Numbered from the stretch's first letter, positions 14,873 through 23,737 are shown. The stretch: DNA of 64,000 nt from an uncultured Candidatus Melainabacteria bacterium (GCA_934717855.1 CAKUZI010000001.1:1-64000); one strand, 5' to 3'. Notes: generated by a model from the sequence alone, not told the origin. Program-made: numbers and translations.

Positions 14873-16183
14873 ATGAGTACACAATTTAGACACTATGCCA
14901 AAGAATTATTAAACATTGCCCTGCCGATTATTATGGGAAACCTTGGGTTTATCCTTATCGGAGCAGGGGACGTATTGATTGCCGGACACCATTCAACAGA
15001 TACGCTTGCTGCAATTAGTATCGCAACAGCTATTACAAATTGCATTCAAACATTCGGGATTGGTTTGATTTCGAGTGTTTCTCCTTTGCTTTCTAATTTT
15101 AGAGGAGAAAAGAAATCTGCTAAAAAATATTTTTATCCGACATTAAGGTTTGCAATGCTTTTAGCTGTAATTGTTATGTTTGCAGTTTTAGCGTTTATTC
15201 CAGTAATTGATTACTTGCATTTTGATGCAAAATTAGTTCCTATGATTAAGCAATATATGCTTGTAACTGCGTTTGCAACATTTGGAGCTTATTTGCATGC
15301 TGCTTTGAAAGAATTTTTACAGGCATTTGAAGTTGTTATGTTCCCGAACTTAGTTACTGCAATTGCTGTGTTTTTGAATATTGCCGTAAATGTGCTTTTG
15401 GTATTCGGGTGGGGGATTATTCCGTCATTAGGTGCTCTCGGGCTTGCTATCGCAAGTTTTATTGTAAGATATTTTATGGGCTTTGCGTTATTGATTTATT
15501 GTTTTAGGATGATGAATTTCAATGATTACAAAGACTTTGATTATTATAAAAATTTGATAAAAATTGGAATTCCGATTTCTTGCGCAATTCTTGTTGAATT
15601 TATTGCATTTAACAGTATTGCAATAATTATGGGAAGAGTTTCCGGTGTTTATGCTGCTGCTCAAAATTTAGTTTGTACCCTAACTACAATTTCTTTTATG
15701 GTTCCGTTAGCTATTTCTAATGCTATTGCTGTTAAGGTCGGTTTTGCAAATGGGGCTGAAAATATAAAAGATTTGAAGCGCTATTCATTCGTTGGGATTG
15801 TAATGTGTGTCGGATTTATGATGTGTAGTGCGTTTGTATTTGCAACATTCCCTAATTTTCTTGTCGGATTATTTACACAAGACAACACTCTTGTTAAAAT
15901 TTCTATTCCAATTTTGTATGTGCTTGCTGTGTTTCAAGTATTTGACGGATTGCAGGTTGCGCTTGCCGGTATATTTAAAGGCATAAAAAGAACCGGTGTA
16001 GTTCTTTTATCAAACTTTATAGCTTATTGGTTAGTTGCAATTCCTTTGGGATACACACTTGCGTTTAAGTATCATTTGAATATTAGAGGTTTTTGGTTTG
16101 GTTTAGCAACTGCGGCTATTTTGCTTTGCATAATAATGCTAACGATGTTGTTTAGAAGTATTAAAAAACTTGAAAACTGTTAA
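14873..16183 (+). CDS. MATE family multidrug/organic cation efflux transporter
   Basis: This 436-residue protein has 12 predicted membrane helices in two homologous halves. MATE proteins extrude drugs or metabolites using H+ or Na+ gradients. The N-terminus ELLNIALPIIMGNLG and the first-half loop with GLISSVSPLLSNFRGEKK are typical; ISNAIAVKVGFANG in the second half is the matching MATE motif. The sequence lies closer to NorM/DinF-type than to Wzx flippases, but substrate and subgroup are not resolved. The transcript is probably leaderless. ndk follows 45 bases downstream. Confidence 0.92.
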   Translation: MSTQFRHYAKELLNIALPIIMGNLGFILIGAGDVLIAGHHSTDTLAAISIATAITNCIQTFGIGLISSVSPLLSNFRGEKKSAKKYFYPTLRFAMLLAVIVMFAVLAFIPVIDYLHFDAKLVPMIKQYMLVTAFATFGAYLHAALKEFLQAFEVVMFPNLVTAIAVFLNIAVNVLLVFGWGIIPSLGALGLAIASFIVRYFMGFALLIYCFRMMNFNDYKDFDYYKNLIKIGIPISCAILVEFIAFNSIAIIMGRVSGVYAAAQNLVCTLTTISFMVPLAISNAIAVKVGFANGAENIKDLKRYSFVGIVMCVGFMMCSAFVFATFPNFLVGLFTQDNTLVKISIPILYVLAVFQVFDGLQVALAGIFKGIKRTGVVLLSNFIAYWLVAIPLGYTLAFKYHLNIRGFWFGLATAAILLCIIMLTMLFRSIKKLENC

Positions 16184-16228
16184 TTTAGTAATGTTTATGC
16201 TATTATAATTGTACGAATTGGAGGAATT

Positions 16229-16702
16229 ATGCATAAAGAAGAAAGAACATTTGTGGCTATTAAGCCTGACGGAGTAAAAAGAGGTTTTATCGGTGAAATT
16301 ATCAGCCGTTTCGAAAAGAAAGGTTATAAACTAATCGGTATGAAAATGCTTCAAGTAACCGAGGAAATTGCTGCAAAACATTATGCAGAACACGTTGGAA
16401 AACCTTTTTATCCTAACCTTGTAAAATATATTACAAGCGGGCCGATTGTTGCAATGGTGTTCCAAGGTTATCAAGCTGTTCAAGGAATTCGTCACGTGTT
16501 AGGATGTACAGATCCTTGCGAAGCCGACGTTGGTTCTATCAGAGCGGATTATGCTCAATTGAAAGCGTATAATACTGTTCACGGTTCAGATAGCTTAGAA
16601 AGTGCTGAAAGAGAAATTAATATTTACTTTAAGCCGGAAGAACTTTGTCCGAATTACAAAAATATGATGGAATTAATCACAGAAAGCGTAGATGAAGATT
16701 AA
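16229..16702 (+). CDS. ndk: Nucleoside diphosphate kinase
   Basis: Ndk transfers the gamma phosphate between nucleoside triphosphates and diphosphates through a phosphohistidine. The active-site motif NTVHGSDS has H118. The N-terminal ERTFVAIKPDGVKRG and the RADYAQLKAYNTVH region are conserved. At 157 residues it is slightly longer than the usual 140-150, with a short C-terminal tail. TTGGAGG precedes the ATG. The TAA overlaps the ATG of tgt by one base, so the two are co-translated. Confidence 0.96.
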   Translation: MHKEERTFVAIKPDGVKRGFIGEIISRFEKKGYKLIGMKMLQVTEEIAAKHYAEHVGKPFYPNLVKYITSGPIVAMVFQGYQAVQGIRHVLGCTDPCEADVGSIRADYAQLKAYNTVHGSDSLESAEREINIYFKPEELCPNYKNMMELITESVDED

Positions 16703-17829
16703 TGCGAGATAATGCTCACGAAAATTTTTCATATGAATTAGTTCATGAATGTAAACAAACAGGCGCAAGAGCCGGAATTTTGAATACTCCGCACGGATCT
16801 ATTCTTACTCCGATTTTTATGCCTGTTGGAACTAATTCTGCCGTTAAAACACTTACCGCAGATCAAATTGTTGATACTGGTGCTCAAATTATGTTATCAA
16901 ATTCTTATCATTTGTATTTGAGAGCAGGTACCAAATTAATTAAACAGTTTGGTGGAATTCATAACTGGATGAATTGGCACAAACCTGTGTTAACTGATTC
17001 AGGCGGATTTCAAGTGTTTTCACTTTCTCATTTGAATAAAATTGGAGAAGATGGCGTTGAATTTCGTGATCCGAAAGATGGTAAAAAACATTTTATTAAC
17101 CCTGAAGTTTCTATGGAAATTCAGCAGGATATTGGTGCGGACATAATTATGGCATTTGACCAATGTGCTCCGTTTCCTTGTGATTATGATACGGCTAAAA
17201 AAGCAATGGAGCGTACTCATAGATGGCTTGAAAGATGTTTTAAAGCAAAAACAAATCCTCGTCAGGCTTTATTTCCGATTGTTCAGGGAGCTTTTTATGA
17301 TGATTTGCGTAGAGAAAGTGCTCGAATAATATCTTCTTATGATGCTGTAGGATACGCAATCGGTGGCTTAAGCGTTGGCGAAACAAAAGACATTATGAAT
17401 CATTTTGTTGAATTTACAGCTCCTTTATTACCGAATAATAAACCTAGATATTTGATGGGCGTTGGAACTCCAGAAGATTTGCTAGACGGAATTAAACGTG
17501 GTGTGGATATGTTTGATTGTGTTCTTCCTACAAGAAATGCTCGCCACGGTTCATTCTTTACATGGGAAGGTAAATCAAATATTAAAACTCAAAAATATTA
17601 TGATGATGATAGACCTTTGGTTGAGGGTTGCGATTGTTACGCTTGTAAAAATCATTCAAGAGCGTATATTAGACATTTGTGGAGATGTGGTGAAAGCACT
17701 GCTTCTACTTTGTTATCAATTCATAATATAAAATTTCTCGTAGATTTTTCTCAAAAATGTCGCCAAGCAATTTTGGAGGACAGATTTGGAGATTTTTATA
17801 ATGAACATTATGAAAGATTGATTCGATAG
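16702..17829 (+). CDS. tgt: tRNA-guanine transglycosylase
   Basis: Tgt exchanges guanine-34 for preQ1 in tRNAs with GUN anticodons on the way to queuosine. The 375-residue protein has DSGGFQVFSL, the substrate pocket FDQCAPFP, GGLSVGE and the catalytic region VDMFDCVLPTRNARHG. The zinc ligands are in CDCYACKNHSRAYIRHL. The Cys after FDQ and the Val in GGLSVGE match the bacterial preQ1-using type. The pocket Gln replaces the Glu more often seen (FDECTPYP), a mild departure. ndk and tgt are translationally linked. Confidence 0.96.
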   Translation: MRDNAHENFSYELVHECKQTGARAGILNTPHGSILTPIFMPVGTNSAVKTLTADQIVDTGAQIMLSNSYHLYLRAGTKLIKQFGGIHNWMNWHKPVLTDSGGFQVFSLSHLNKIGEDGVEFRDPKDGKKHFINPEVSMEIQQDIGADIIMAFDQCAPFPCDYDTAKKAMERTHRWLERCFKAKTNPRQALFPIVQGAFYDDLRRESARIISSYDAVGYAIGGLSVGETKDIMNHFVEFTAPLLPNNKPRYLMGVGTPEDLLDGIKRGVDMFDCVLPTRNARHGSFFTWEGKSNIKTQKYYDDDRPLVEGCDCYACKNHSRAYIRHLWRCGESTASTLLSIHNIKFLVDFSQKCRQAILEDRFGDFYNEHYERLIR

Positions 17830-17873
17830 TGTAAAGTTTTGTAAAAACGAATTTAAAAAGGCTGAAATGTAGA

Positions 17874-17879
17874 TATAAT
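17874..17879 (+). promoter_or_regulatory. -10 box upstream of the HEIQH protein gene
   Basis: TATAAT preceded by AGA. The -35 is weak (TTTAAA, about 17852-17857). The predicted start falls inside the pentamer repeat at 17883-17905. Confidence 0.4.
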
Positions 17880-17882
17880 GCT

Positions 17883-17905
17883 GCATAGCATAGCATAGCA
17901 TAGCA
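17883..17905 (+). repeat. Pentanucleotide tandem repeat (GCATA, 4.6 copies)
   Basis: GCATA is repeated four times and followed by GCA, with no errors. It sits directly after a TATAAT box in the 5' region of the 17980 gene. Changes in copy number would alter the spacing or the 5' end of the transcript. Confidence 0.9.
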
Positions 17906-17932
17906 GGTGTCGTGTAAATTCTAATAAATCTA

Positions 17933-17970
17933 TTTCGTTTATATAAATACAGGGGATTAAATAAACGAAA
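17933..17970 (+). promoter_or_regulatory. Inverted repeat touching the Shine-Dalgarno
   Basis: TTTCGTTTAT (17933-17942) and ATAAACGAAA (17961-17970) are perfect 10-bp complements around 18 bases. The right arm covers the AAA of AAAGGG (17968-17973), the ribosome-binding site for ATG 17980. A hairpin here could limit translation, or the arms could be an operator. Confidence 0.55.
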
Positions 17971-17979
17971 GGGAATATT

Positions 17980-18981
17980 ATGGTATCTTTAGGACGCCTT
18001 GTTTTTAAGGCTACAGGAGTTATGTCTAATCGCGGGGTAATGAAAAACAGTAGAAAAATTGGAACTGCTATTGCTGAAAAAATGAAGCAATCAGGTGGAA
18101 AAATAGAATCTCAAGAAATTGAACAAATAATATCTGATACTATCGGTAAAAAAGCAGCAAGGAAAATAAAATTTGTAGATTCCAAAACTGCGATGCGAGA
18201 AGAAATGGTAAATGCAGGTGCAAAAAAAGCTGATATTGATAGAGCGTTTGAATTCGCAGGCGGGTGGACGCACCACGATAAATACAGGCGAAAAGCAAGT
18301 ATCTTTATTAATGATGACTTCTTTACAGACGTAGGTTTGTCTGGTGTCGCTTATAATACAGCTAGGACTAATACATTAGCACATGAAATACAACACGCAA
18401 TTAGTGATACATCAGGAAGAATGGGGTTATATAAATTAAAGGGACATTTTTCTTTTGGTCGTAAAATGCTTGATAAAGAATTTAATAAAGCCAAAGCTCT
18501 TGACTTGCAAAGTAAATATATAGACTTACAAGAGATCTGTTTAAAAAAGTTACAATCTGGAGAACAAGTAAGTGAGGCTGATATTGTAAAAACTTTATAT
18601 TCAAAAGGTATTTTGCAGGTTGGAAAAGATAAAGAAAATGCATTTATACTTAAAAATTTAAGAGATGTTTACAAAGACGAATGTCGTTCTTATAAAGTTG
18701 GATACAAAGCTGCTGAAACTTTTAGGGGAACAAAAAATCCAAAACAAGTGAATGAAATAATTAATTTATATGAAAATTTTGTAAAAGCTACAAACAAGGA
18801 ACTTCGTCATACTCGGTTAAATCGAGTAAAACGATTCTTTGGAATGAAGCCTAACACCGCGCAAGAACAGGCTATTATTAAGCAACAGCAAACTTCCGAA
18901 GCTGAAAAGTTGAGTTTTACTAAAGTTACCAAGAATGATTCTAATGGTAAGATAAAAGCAAAACTATTTGAAAATAAATAA
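17980..18981 (+). CDS. Putative zinc metallopeptidase of unknown family (HEIQH)
   Basis: This 333-residue protein matches no family I can name. The zinc-binding motif HEIQH (135-139) sits in NTLAHEIQHAISD. A possible third ligand is E234 in KDECRSYKVGY, a layout like that of Zn-peptidases whose downstream Glu lies in a D/E-x-x-x-Y helix. No signal peptide or membrane segment is seen, and the C-terminus is basic and Gln-rich. Upstream lie a -10 box, a pentamer repeat and a hairpin touching the Shine-Dalgarno, an unusual regulatory region. A hairpin follows the stop codon. Peptidase activity is inferred from the motif only. Confidence 0.72.
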   Translation: MVSLGRLVFKATGVMSNRGVMKNSRKIGTAIAEKMKQSGGKIESQEIEQIISDTIGKKAARKIKFVDSKTAMREEMVNAGAKKADIDRAFEFAGGWTHHDKYRRKASIFINDDFFTDVGLSGVAYNTARTNTLAHEIQHAISDTSGRMGLYKLKGHFSFGRKMLDKEFNKAKALDLQSKYIDLQEICLKKLQSGEQVSEADIVKTLYSKGILQVGKDKENAFILKNLRDVYKDECRSYKVGYKAAETFRGTKNPKQVNEIINLYENFVKATNKELRHTRLNRVKRFFGMKPNTAQEQAIIKQQQTSEAEKLSFTKVTKNDSNGKIKAKLFENK

Positions 18982-18990
18982 TAATATGTC

Positions 18991-19012
18991 ATCGCGGACT
19001 TCATTCCGCGAT
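18991..19012. repeat. Small perfect hairpin, ATCGCG type
   Basis: ATCGCGGA (18991-18998), loop CTTCAT and TCCGCGAT (19005-19012). It lies ten bases after the stop of the 17980 gene and has the same form as 185-206. It may serve as a 3' stem-loop, although no clean T tract follows. Confidence 0.6.
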
Positions 19013-19111
19013 CTTGCTTAAGTAGTATATTGAAATGGATTAAAGGCTTGGCTTTATAGATTTTTATACATAGAAAGTTTCAACTATCTGAGTTGGATAA
19101 ATCATAAAATC

Positions 19112-19145
19112 TTGACAATTCAAAAAACATCATTACATATATAAT
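19112..19145 (+). promoter_or_regulatory. Promoter of the 55-residue ORF
   Basis: A perfect -35 TTGACA (19112-19117) is followed by an AT-rich -10 region, either TACATA at 19134 (16-base spacing) or the later TATAAT at 19140. Confidence 0.45.
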
Positions 19146-19161
19146 ATAAGGAGTTTATATT

Positions 19162-19329
19162 ATGAGTAATGTAGTTTTTGAAGGATTAAATGTGATTTAC
19201 CCAGCAACCGAAGGCCTCGAAAAATATGGAACATACAATTTGGATGATCCGTTTATTGTTTCTATCCTTAACAGTTTTGAAAATCAAGAATTAATGAACC
19301 AAGATTTTATAGAATTTTTTACAATTTAA
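19162..19329 (+). CDS. Small protein of unknown function (55 residues)
   Basis: ATG 19162 is preceded by AAGGAG eight bases upstream and by a TTGACA promoter, so expression is well supported despite the short length. The product is acidic, starts MSNVVFEGLNVIYPATEG and has no membrane segment or Cys. Its TAA overlaps the mutS stop region by 4 bases, tail to tail. No relatives are recognised. Confidence 0.65.
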   Translation: MSNVVFEGLNVIYPATEGLEKYGTYNLDDPFIVSILNSFENQELMNQDFIEFFTI

Positions 19330-21902
19330 TTAAACAAGTTCAATTGTGGAACATCAACTGTTGGTGTATCAACAGATTTTTTACGTGTTGCAAGATTGTT
19401 TGAGTAATCTTTTTGCATTCTTGTCATAAGTTCTTGAGAACGACGAATTACAACCGATGGAAGTCCTGCCATTTTTGCTACTTGGATACCATAACTTTTG
19501 CTCGCTCCGCCTTGAACTATTTTTCTTAAAAATTCGATTTCTCCGTTTTCTTCTGTTATCGTAATTCTGTAATTTTTGATTTGCGGATAAGTTTTTGTCA
19601 TTACGTTCAATTCGTGGTAATGTGTTGCAAAAATACATCTTGCTTTGATTTTTGTTGCAATGTATTCAGCAACAGACCAAGCTATCGCAACCCCGTCGTA
19701 GGTGCTTGTGCCACGTCCGATTTCGTCTAACAAAATAAAGCTTCTGTCTGTAGCAGAGTTCAAAATGCAAGCTGTTTCAATCATTTCAACCATAAATGTA
19801 GATTGACCTAGTGTTAAGTCATCTGAAGCTCCGACACGTGTGAAAATTTTGTCTATAACTCCGATTTTTGTGAAATCTGCCGGAACCCAAGATCCGATTT
19901 GTGCCAAAATTGCAATAAGGGCATTTTGTCGCATGTAAGTGGATTTACCGGCCATGTTAGGACCTGTCAAAATCATAAACTGTGTTGTATCAATAGAATT
20001 ACATTTTAACTCTAAATCATTCGGAACGTATTCGCCAAGCGGTAAAATTTTCTCTAAAACAGGGTGACGTCCGTTTTTAACAATAAAGTCGTCAGACTCA
20101 TCAATAATTGGTTTGCAGAAATTGTTTTCAGAAGCAACATCGGCAAGGGCTGTAAAAACATCACATTTTGCGATGCACTCTGCGATTTCTCTAATTTTTG
20201 AAACAAATTCTTTTGAATATTCTCTAAAATCGCAGAAAAGTTTGTATTCCAATTCGGTTGATTTGAATTTAGCAGAAAGAACGTCATCTTCGTGCTTTTT
20301 CAATTCTTCAGTGATAAATCTTTCACCGTTTGTCAATGTTTGTTTTCGAATATAGCCCTCCGGAATTTGGTTAAGGTAAGAGTTTGAAATTTCAATAAAA
20401 TACCCAAAAACTTTATTATAACCGATTTTTAGAGTTTTTATTCCAGTTCTTTCTTTTTCTTGTTCTTCAAATTCTTTAAGCCAATTTTCTCCGCCGGTTA
20501 ATAGTTCTCTGAAGTAATCTAGTTCTCCGGAAACACCTTCTTTTAAAATTCCACCCTCTTTAATCAAAACAGGTGCATTTTCAGCAATAGTTCTATCTAT
20601 TAAGGCTGTATATTCAGCGATTTCATCTCTATATTGGTTAATTTCAGACAAAGGATTATGCTCTAAAACATTAGTCGCATCAAGTAAATCCGGTAACATC
20701 ATCAGTGAAGTCTTTAAACTCAAAAAATCTTTAGGGTTAGCAGAACTATTTGACATTCTTGTAGCCAAACGTTGAATATCATAGATTTTTTCGAGCAAAT
20801 TCCCTATATTTAATCTGTCGTCTGTTCTTTCGACGAGTTCAGAAACAAAATCTTGTCGAGTAATAATGTCTTCAACTCTTTTTAAAGGTTGACAAACCCA
20901 GTTTTTAAGTAATCTTGCGCCCATATTGGTTTTGGTTTTGTCGATTGCCCAAAGAAGTGAACCAAACTTGTTTTTGTCACGAAGAGTTTCGGTTAGTTCA
21001 AGGTTTTTTCTTGTCCCGCCGTCTAAAATCATATATTCAGAAAGTTCATACGGTTCAATTCTGTCAAATTTTGGAACATTTTCTTTCATGTTTTCCCAAA
21101 TATATGCAAGCAAAGCCCCTGAAGCTCTAAAGCCGATTTTGTATCTGTCGTAACCAAAAGATTCAAGGCTATTTGCTTGGAATACTGCTTTTAAATTGTT
21201 TTCTGCAAATGTTGCATCAAATACCGATGCCGGAATTTTGGAACAATTATAAATTTTTGTAATTTCTTCCGGTAAATCAATTTTTTCATCAGGCACAATT
21301 TGAAACGGCATAATTTTTTGTTTGACAGATGGACCAACAACTTCTGCCGGAGCAATTCTTGTAAGTTCAGCTAAAATTAACTCGAACGGAGCTTGAGTGA
21401 CTTTGAATTCTCCTGTTGAGATATCAGCATAAGAAAATCCCCAAATACCGCTTTTTTCTTCCTTGAAAAGAGCACAAATGTAGTTGTTAGAATTTTGTTG
21501 TAAAAAGTCGCTTTCTGTTAAAGTTCCTGATGTGATAATACGTGTAACTCCACGTTTTACAAGACCTTTTGCAAATTTTGGGTCTTCAAGTTGGTCACAG
21601 ATAATAACCTTATAATTTTTTTGAACAAGTTTTTCAATGTAGTTGTTAACAGCTTTTGCGGGAATTCCGGCAAGCGGAATTCTTCCAAATTTGCCTTGTT
21701 CACGCCCTGTTAGCGTAAGTTCAAGTTCTTTCGACATAATAACAGCGTCTTCAAAAAACGTTTCGTAAAAATCACCAAGCCTATATAGTAAGATTTTATC
21801 AGGGTTTTGGTGTTTAATTTTTAAATACTCCTGCATTGCTGGAGTTAAGTCCTCGACTTTAATGTCGGCTGTATTTATAAGATTGATTTCTGCTTTTTTC
21901 AT
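19326..21902 (-). CDS. mutS: DNA mismatch repair protein MutS
   Basis: MutS recognises mispairs and starts mismatch repair. ATG 21902 gives 858 residues with all domains: mismatch-binding GDFYETFFEDA, connector, core/lever, clamp, and the ATPase with TGPNMAGKSTYMRQ, LLDEIGRGTSTYDG and ATHYHEL. It is a full MutS1, not MutS2. An in-frame ATG at 21938 would extend the protein by 12 residues but almost reaches the opposing gene. The -10 TATACT (21920-21915) would give a leader of only about 6 bases, with no Shine-Dalgarno. mutL is not in the window. Confidence 0.95.
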   Translation of the reverse strand: MKKAEINLINTADIKVEDLTPAMQEYLKIKHQNPDKILLYRLGDFYETFFEDAVIMSKELELTLTGREQGKFGRIPLAGIPAKAVNNYIEKLVQKNYKVIICDQLEDPKFAKGLVKRGVTRIITSGTLTESDFLQQNSNNYICALFKEEKSGIWGFSYADISTGEFKVTQAPFELILAELTRIAPAEVVGPSVKQKIMPFQIVPDEKIDLPEEITKIYNCSKIPASVFDATFAENNLKAVFQANSLESFGYDRYKIGFRASGALLAYIWENMKENVPKFDRIEPYELSEYMILDGGTRKNLELTETLRDKNKFGSLLWAIDKTKTNMGARLLKNWVCQPLKRVEDIITRQDFVSELVERTDDRLNIGNLLEKIYDIQRLATRMSNSSANPKDFLSLKTSLMMLPDLLDATNVLEHNPLSEINQYRDEIAEYTALIDRTIAENAPVLIKEGGILKEGVSGELDYFRELLTGGENWLKEFEEQEKERTGIKTLKIGYNKVFGYFIEISNSYLNQIPEGYIRKQTLTNGERFITEELKKHEDDVLSAKFKSTELEYKLFCDFREYSKEFVSKIREIAECIAKCDVFTALADVASENNFCKPIIDESDDFIVKNGRHPVLEKILPLGEYVPNDLELKCNSIDTTQFMILTGPNMAGKSTYMRQNALIAILAQIGSWVPADFTKIGVIDKIFTRVGASDDLTLGQSTFMVEMIETACILNSATDRSFILLDEIGRGTSTYDGVAIAWSVAEYIATKIKARCIFATHYHELNVMTKTYPQIKNYRITITEENGEIEFLRKIVQGGASKSYGIQVAKMAGLPSVVIRRSQELMTRMQKDYSNNLATRKKSVDTPTVDVPQLNLFN

Positions 21903-21905
21903 AGT

Positions 21906-21920
21906 TATAATGATAGTATA
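21906..21920. promoter_or_regulatory. Overlapping divergent -10 boxes between mutS and the 21940 gene
   Basis: TATAAT on the plus strand (21906-21911) and TATACT on the minus strand (21920-21915) lie in the 37-base gap between the two divergent start codons. The two promoters would compete for polymerase. Confidence 0.45.
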
Positions 21921-21939
21921 ACATGATAAGGATTTCAAT

Positions 21940-22539
21940 ATGGGATGTTTAAAGAATTTTTTGAGAGCGATAATTATAACATTAGCGGTTGTCGGGTTTA
22001 TGGCAATTGGAGGGAAAGATTTAATTAGCGGATATATAAATAATTGGTTTAATCCGACAAAGGATGAAATGTTAGAAAGAGCTAAAAAGGTTGGAGATTT
22101 TTCTCATATTGATGATGAATTTGAACTTGAAAGAGCAACAGGTATATTAGGCTATAATGCTGTAGTTGCAGAACACAAAGCATCAGGACAAAAAATGTTT
22201 GTTGTTGATTCCGGAGAAAAACAAATTTTAACTGAAAATGATATAAAGTCTGATAATGTTGAAGAAAAATTGTATAAAGCTGTTAGCAAAATAAAATATC
22301 AAGCAGTATCAGTAGATGATTTGAAAGTTACAAAACATGGAACAATGCATTCATATGGCAAGGAAGTTCCTTATGTAAAATTTGAAGCAAGGGTTAAAAA
22401 ACTTCCGATTGGTGATGTTGGAGGAATTGTTTCTGTTGCAGAAACAAAAGATGGCAAACCAAGACTTTTGATTTCGGCAAACGAAAAAAATAAATATTCG
22501 CAACTTATTTCGGATGAATTTTTTAAGAAAGTAAAATAA
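21940..22539 (+). CDS. Unknown membrane-anchored protein
   Basis: This 199-residue protein has one N-terminal hydrophobic segment (about 8-24), which would anchor it with the rest outside the cytoplasm. The soluble part is rich in Lys, Glu and Val and has no motif I recognise. AAGGA lies six bases before ATG 21940. It is divergent from mutS, and a tRNA region follows. Function unknown. Confidence 0.75.
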   Translation: MGCLKNFLRAIIITLAVVGFMAIGGKDLISGYINNWFNPTKDEMLERAKKVGDFSHIDDEFELERATGILGYNAVVAEHKASGQKMFVVDSGEKQILTENDIKSDNVEEKLYKAVSKIKYQAVSVDDLKVTKHGTMHSYGKEVPYVKFEARVKKLPIGDVGGIVSVAETKDGKPRLLISANEKNKYSQLISDEFFKKVK

Positions 22540-22550
22540 ACACATAATAA

Positions 22551-22569
22551 AAATTGGTGTCCGAGTGGC
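22551..22569 (+). pseudogene. Duplicated 5' fragment of tRNA-Leu
   Basis: AAATTGGTGTCCGAGTGGC repeats, with one mismatch, the bases spanning the start of the tRNA-Leu gene (22653-22671), 102 bases upstream of it. Only the acceptor 5' strand and part of the D arm are copied, and no full tRNA fold follows. Degraded D-arm-like sequence (TTTAGTTGGTACAG, near 22625) is also present. This looks like remains of a tRNA duplication. Confidence 0.45.
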
Positions 22570-22660
22570 ACTCTGCCGAGAAAAACGATTGATAATTGTT
22601 TAAATGTGCATTTCGCCACAACGGTTTAGTTGGTACAGTGAAAATTGAATGAAAATTGAT

Positions 22661-22742
22661 GTCCGAGTGGCGAAACTGGTAGACGCGCACGATTCAGGTT
22701 CGTGTAGAGAAATCTTTGTGGGTTCAAGTCCCATCTCGGATA
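22661..22742 (+). tRNA. tRNA-Leu (anticodon CAG)
   Basis: The acceptor stem GTCCGAG pairs with CTCGGAT (first pair G-T), with discriminator A at 22742. The anticodon arm is CACGA-TTCAGGT-TCGTG with anticodon CAG. There is a long variable arm, as expected for Leu, and a T arm GTGGGTTCAAGTCCCA. The length is 82 bases. The 3' CCA is not encoded. Confidence 0.95.
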
Positions 22743-22813
22743 TTTCTATTTTTTTTCGAAGTGTAGATATAATAATTGGAATGTTTTTTGTTCTTGAAAA
22801 ATTTAAATAAACT

Positions 22814-23737
22814 TTATACGTTTCCTGTTGAACTGTTTCTATCGTCTTCAAGTTGTCTTATGTCAATGTTATTGTCATCTGTGTAAGTGTTCATTACAGG
22901 GACATCAATTTCTACGTTAACATCGGCATCAACCATTTCAATATCATTTTTAGAGAATTCTTTAGTTTTACCGTCTTCCATCTTAACGGCAATCTGTCCA
23001 CTCATAAATTGTAAGTAGCAAACTTTGCCCAGTCCGTCCGGAGTCATTACAGAAGAACCTACAGGTGGCATACCTTTTGCAGCATCAATATAGTTTGAAT
23101 ATTCATAAGTTAAACAGCATAAAAGTCTTCCGCAAGTTCCGGAAATTTTTCCGGGAGCAATTGGCATACCTTGGTCTTTTGCCAATTTTACGTTGATTGT
23201 TGCAAATTTTCTCAAAAAACTTGAACAACAGAATGGGCGTCCGCAAACTCCGGCACCCTCTAAAATAGAGGTTTCGTCTCTAACACCAATATGTCTTAAA
23301 TCAATTCTTACACGCGTAAACACCTGAGTTAAATCTTTTAATAAGGCTCTAAAGTCAACTCTTTCCGGAGCCGTGTAATAGAATGTTATTTTTCTTTTGT
23401 CAAATGTAATTCTGCATTGAACTAAATTCATGTTTAGTTTGTGTTGTTTTACAAGATTTTGGCATTTAAAGAATGATTGAACTTCTTCTTTTTTGATGTC
23501 TTCTAAAGTCTGCAAATCACGCTGTGAAAGTGTTCTAATTACATGAAAAGCTTCCGGTTTGTTTTTTGAGTGTTCCCATATTTTTTCGATTTGAGAGTTT
23601 ACAACAAAAGCTTTTAATGCTTCTTCTCCTTTTTCGGTTCTTACAAGCACCATTTGCCCATCTTCAATATGAATTGTATCAGGTACGTTAAGCGGGTAAA
23701 ATGTGTTCTTAAGGTATTTTACAGCGTATTTAAACAT
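22814..23737 (-). CDS. ricT: PSP1-domain protein (RicT/YaaT-like)
   Basis: This 307-residue PSP1-domain protein is related to B. subtilis RicT (YaaT), part of the Ric complex that affects RNase Y-dependent mRNA processing. Conserved Cys clusters CGRPFCCSSFL and CGRLLCCLTYE match the Fe-S ligand region of the family, and KDQGMPIAPGKISG lies between them. It overlaps gpsA by 8 bases. The role is transferred from the family; the partner proteins RicA and RicF are not in the window. Confidence 0.88.
   Translation of the reverse strand: MFKYAVKYLKNTFYPLNVPDTIHIEDGQMVLVRTEKGEEALKAFVVNSQIEKIWEHSKNKPEAFHVIRTLSQRDLQTLEDIKKEEVQSFFKCQNLVKQHKLNMNLVQCRITFDKRKITFYYTAPERVDFRALLKDLTQVFTRVRIDLRHIGVRDETSILEGAGVCGRPFCCSSFLRKFATINVKLAKDQGMPIAPGKISGTCGRLLCCLTYEYSNYIDAAKGMPPVGSSVMTPDGLGKVCYLQFMSGQIAVKMEDGKTKEFSKNDIEMVDADVNVEIDVPVMNTYTDDNNIDIRQLEDDRNSSTGNV

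Noticed and set aside
22600..22851. Minus-strand ORF across the tRNA-Leu gene
   Set aside because: It is antisense to a well-formed tRNA and has no start signal or protein motif.
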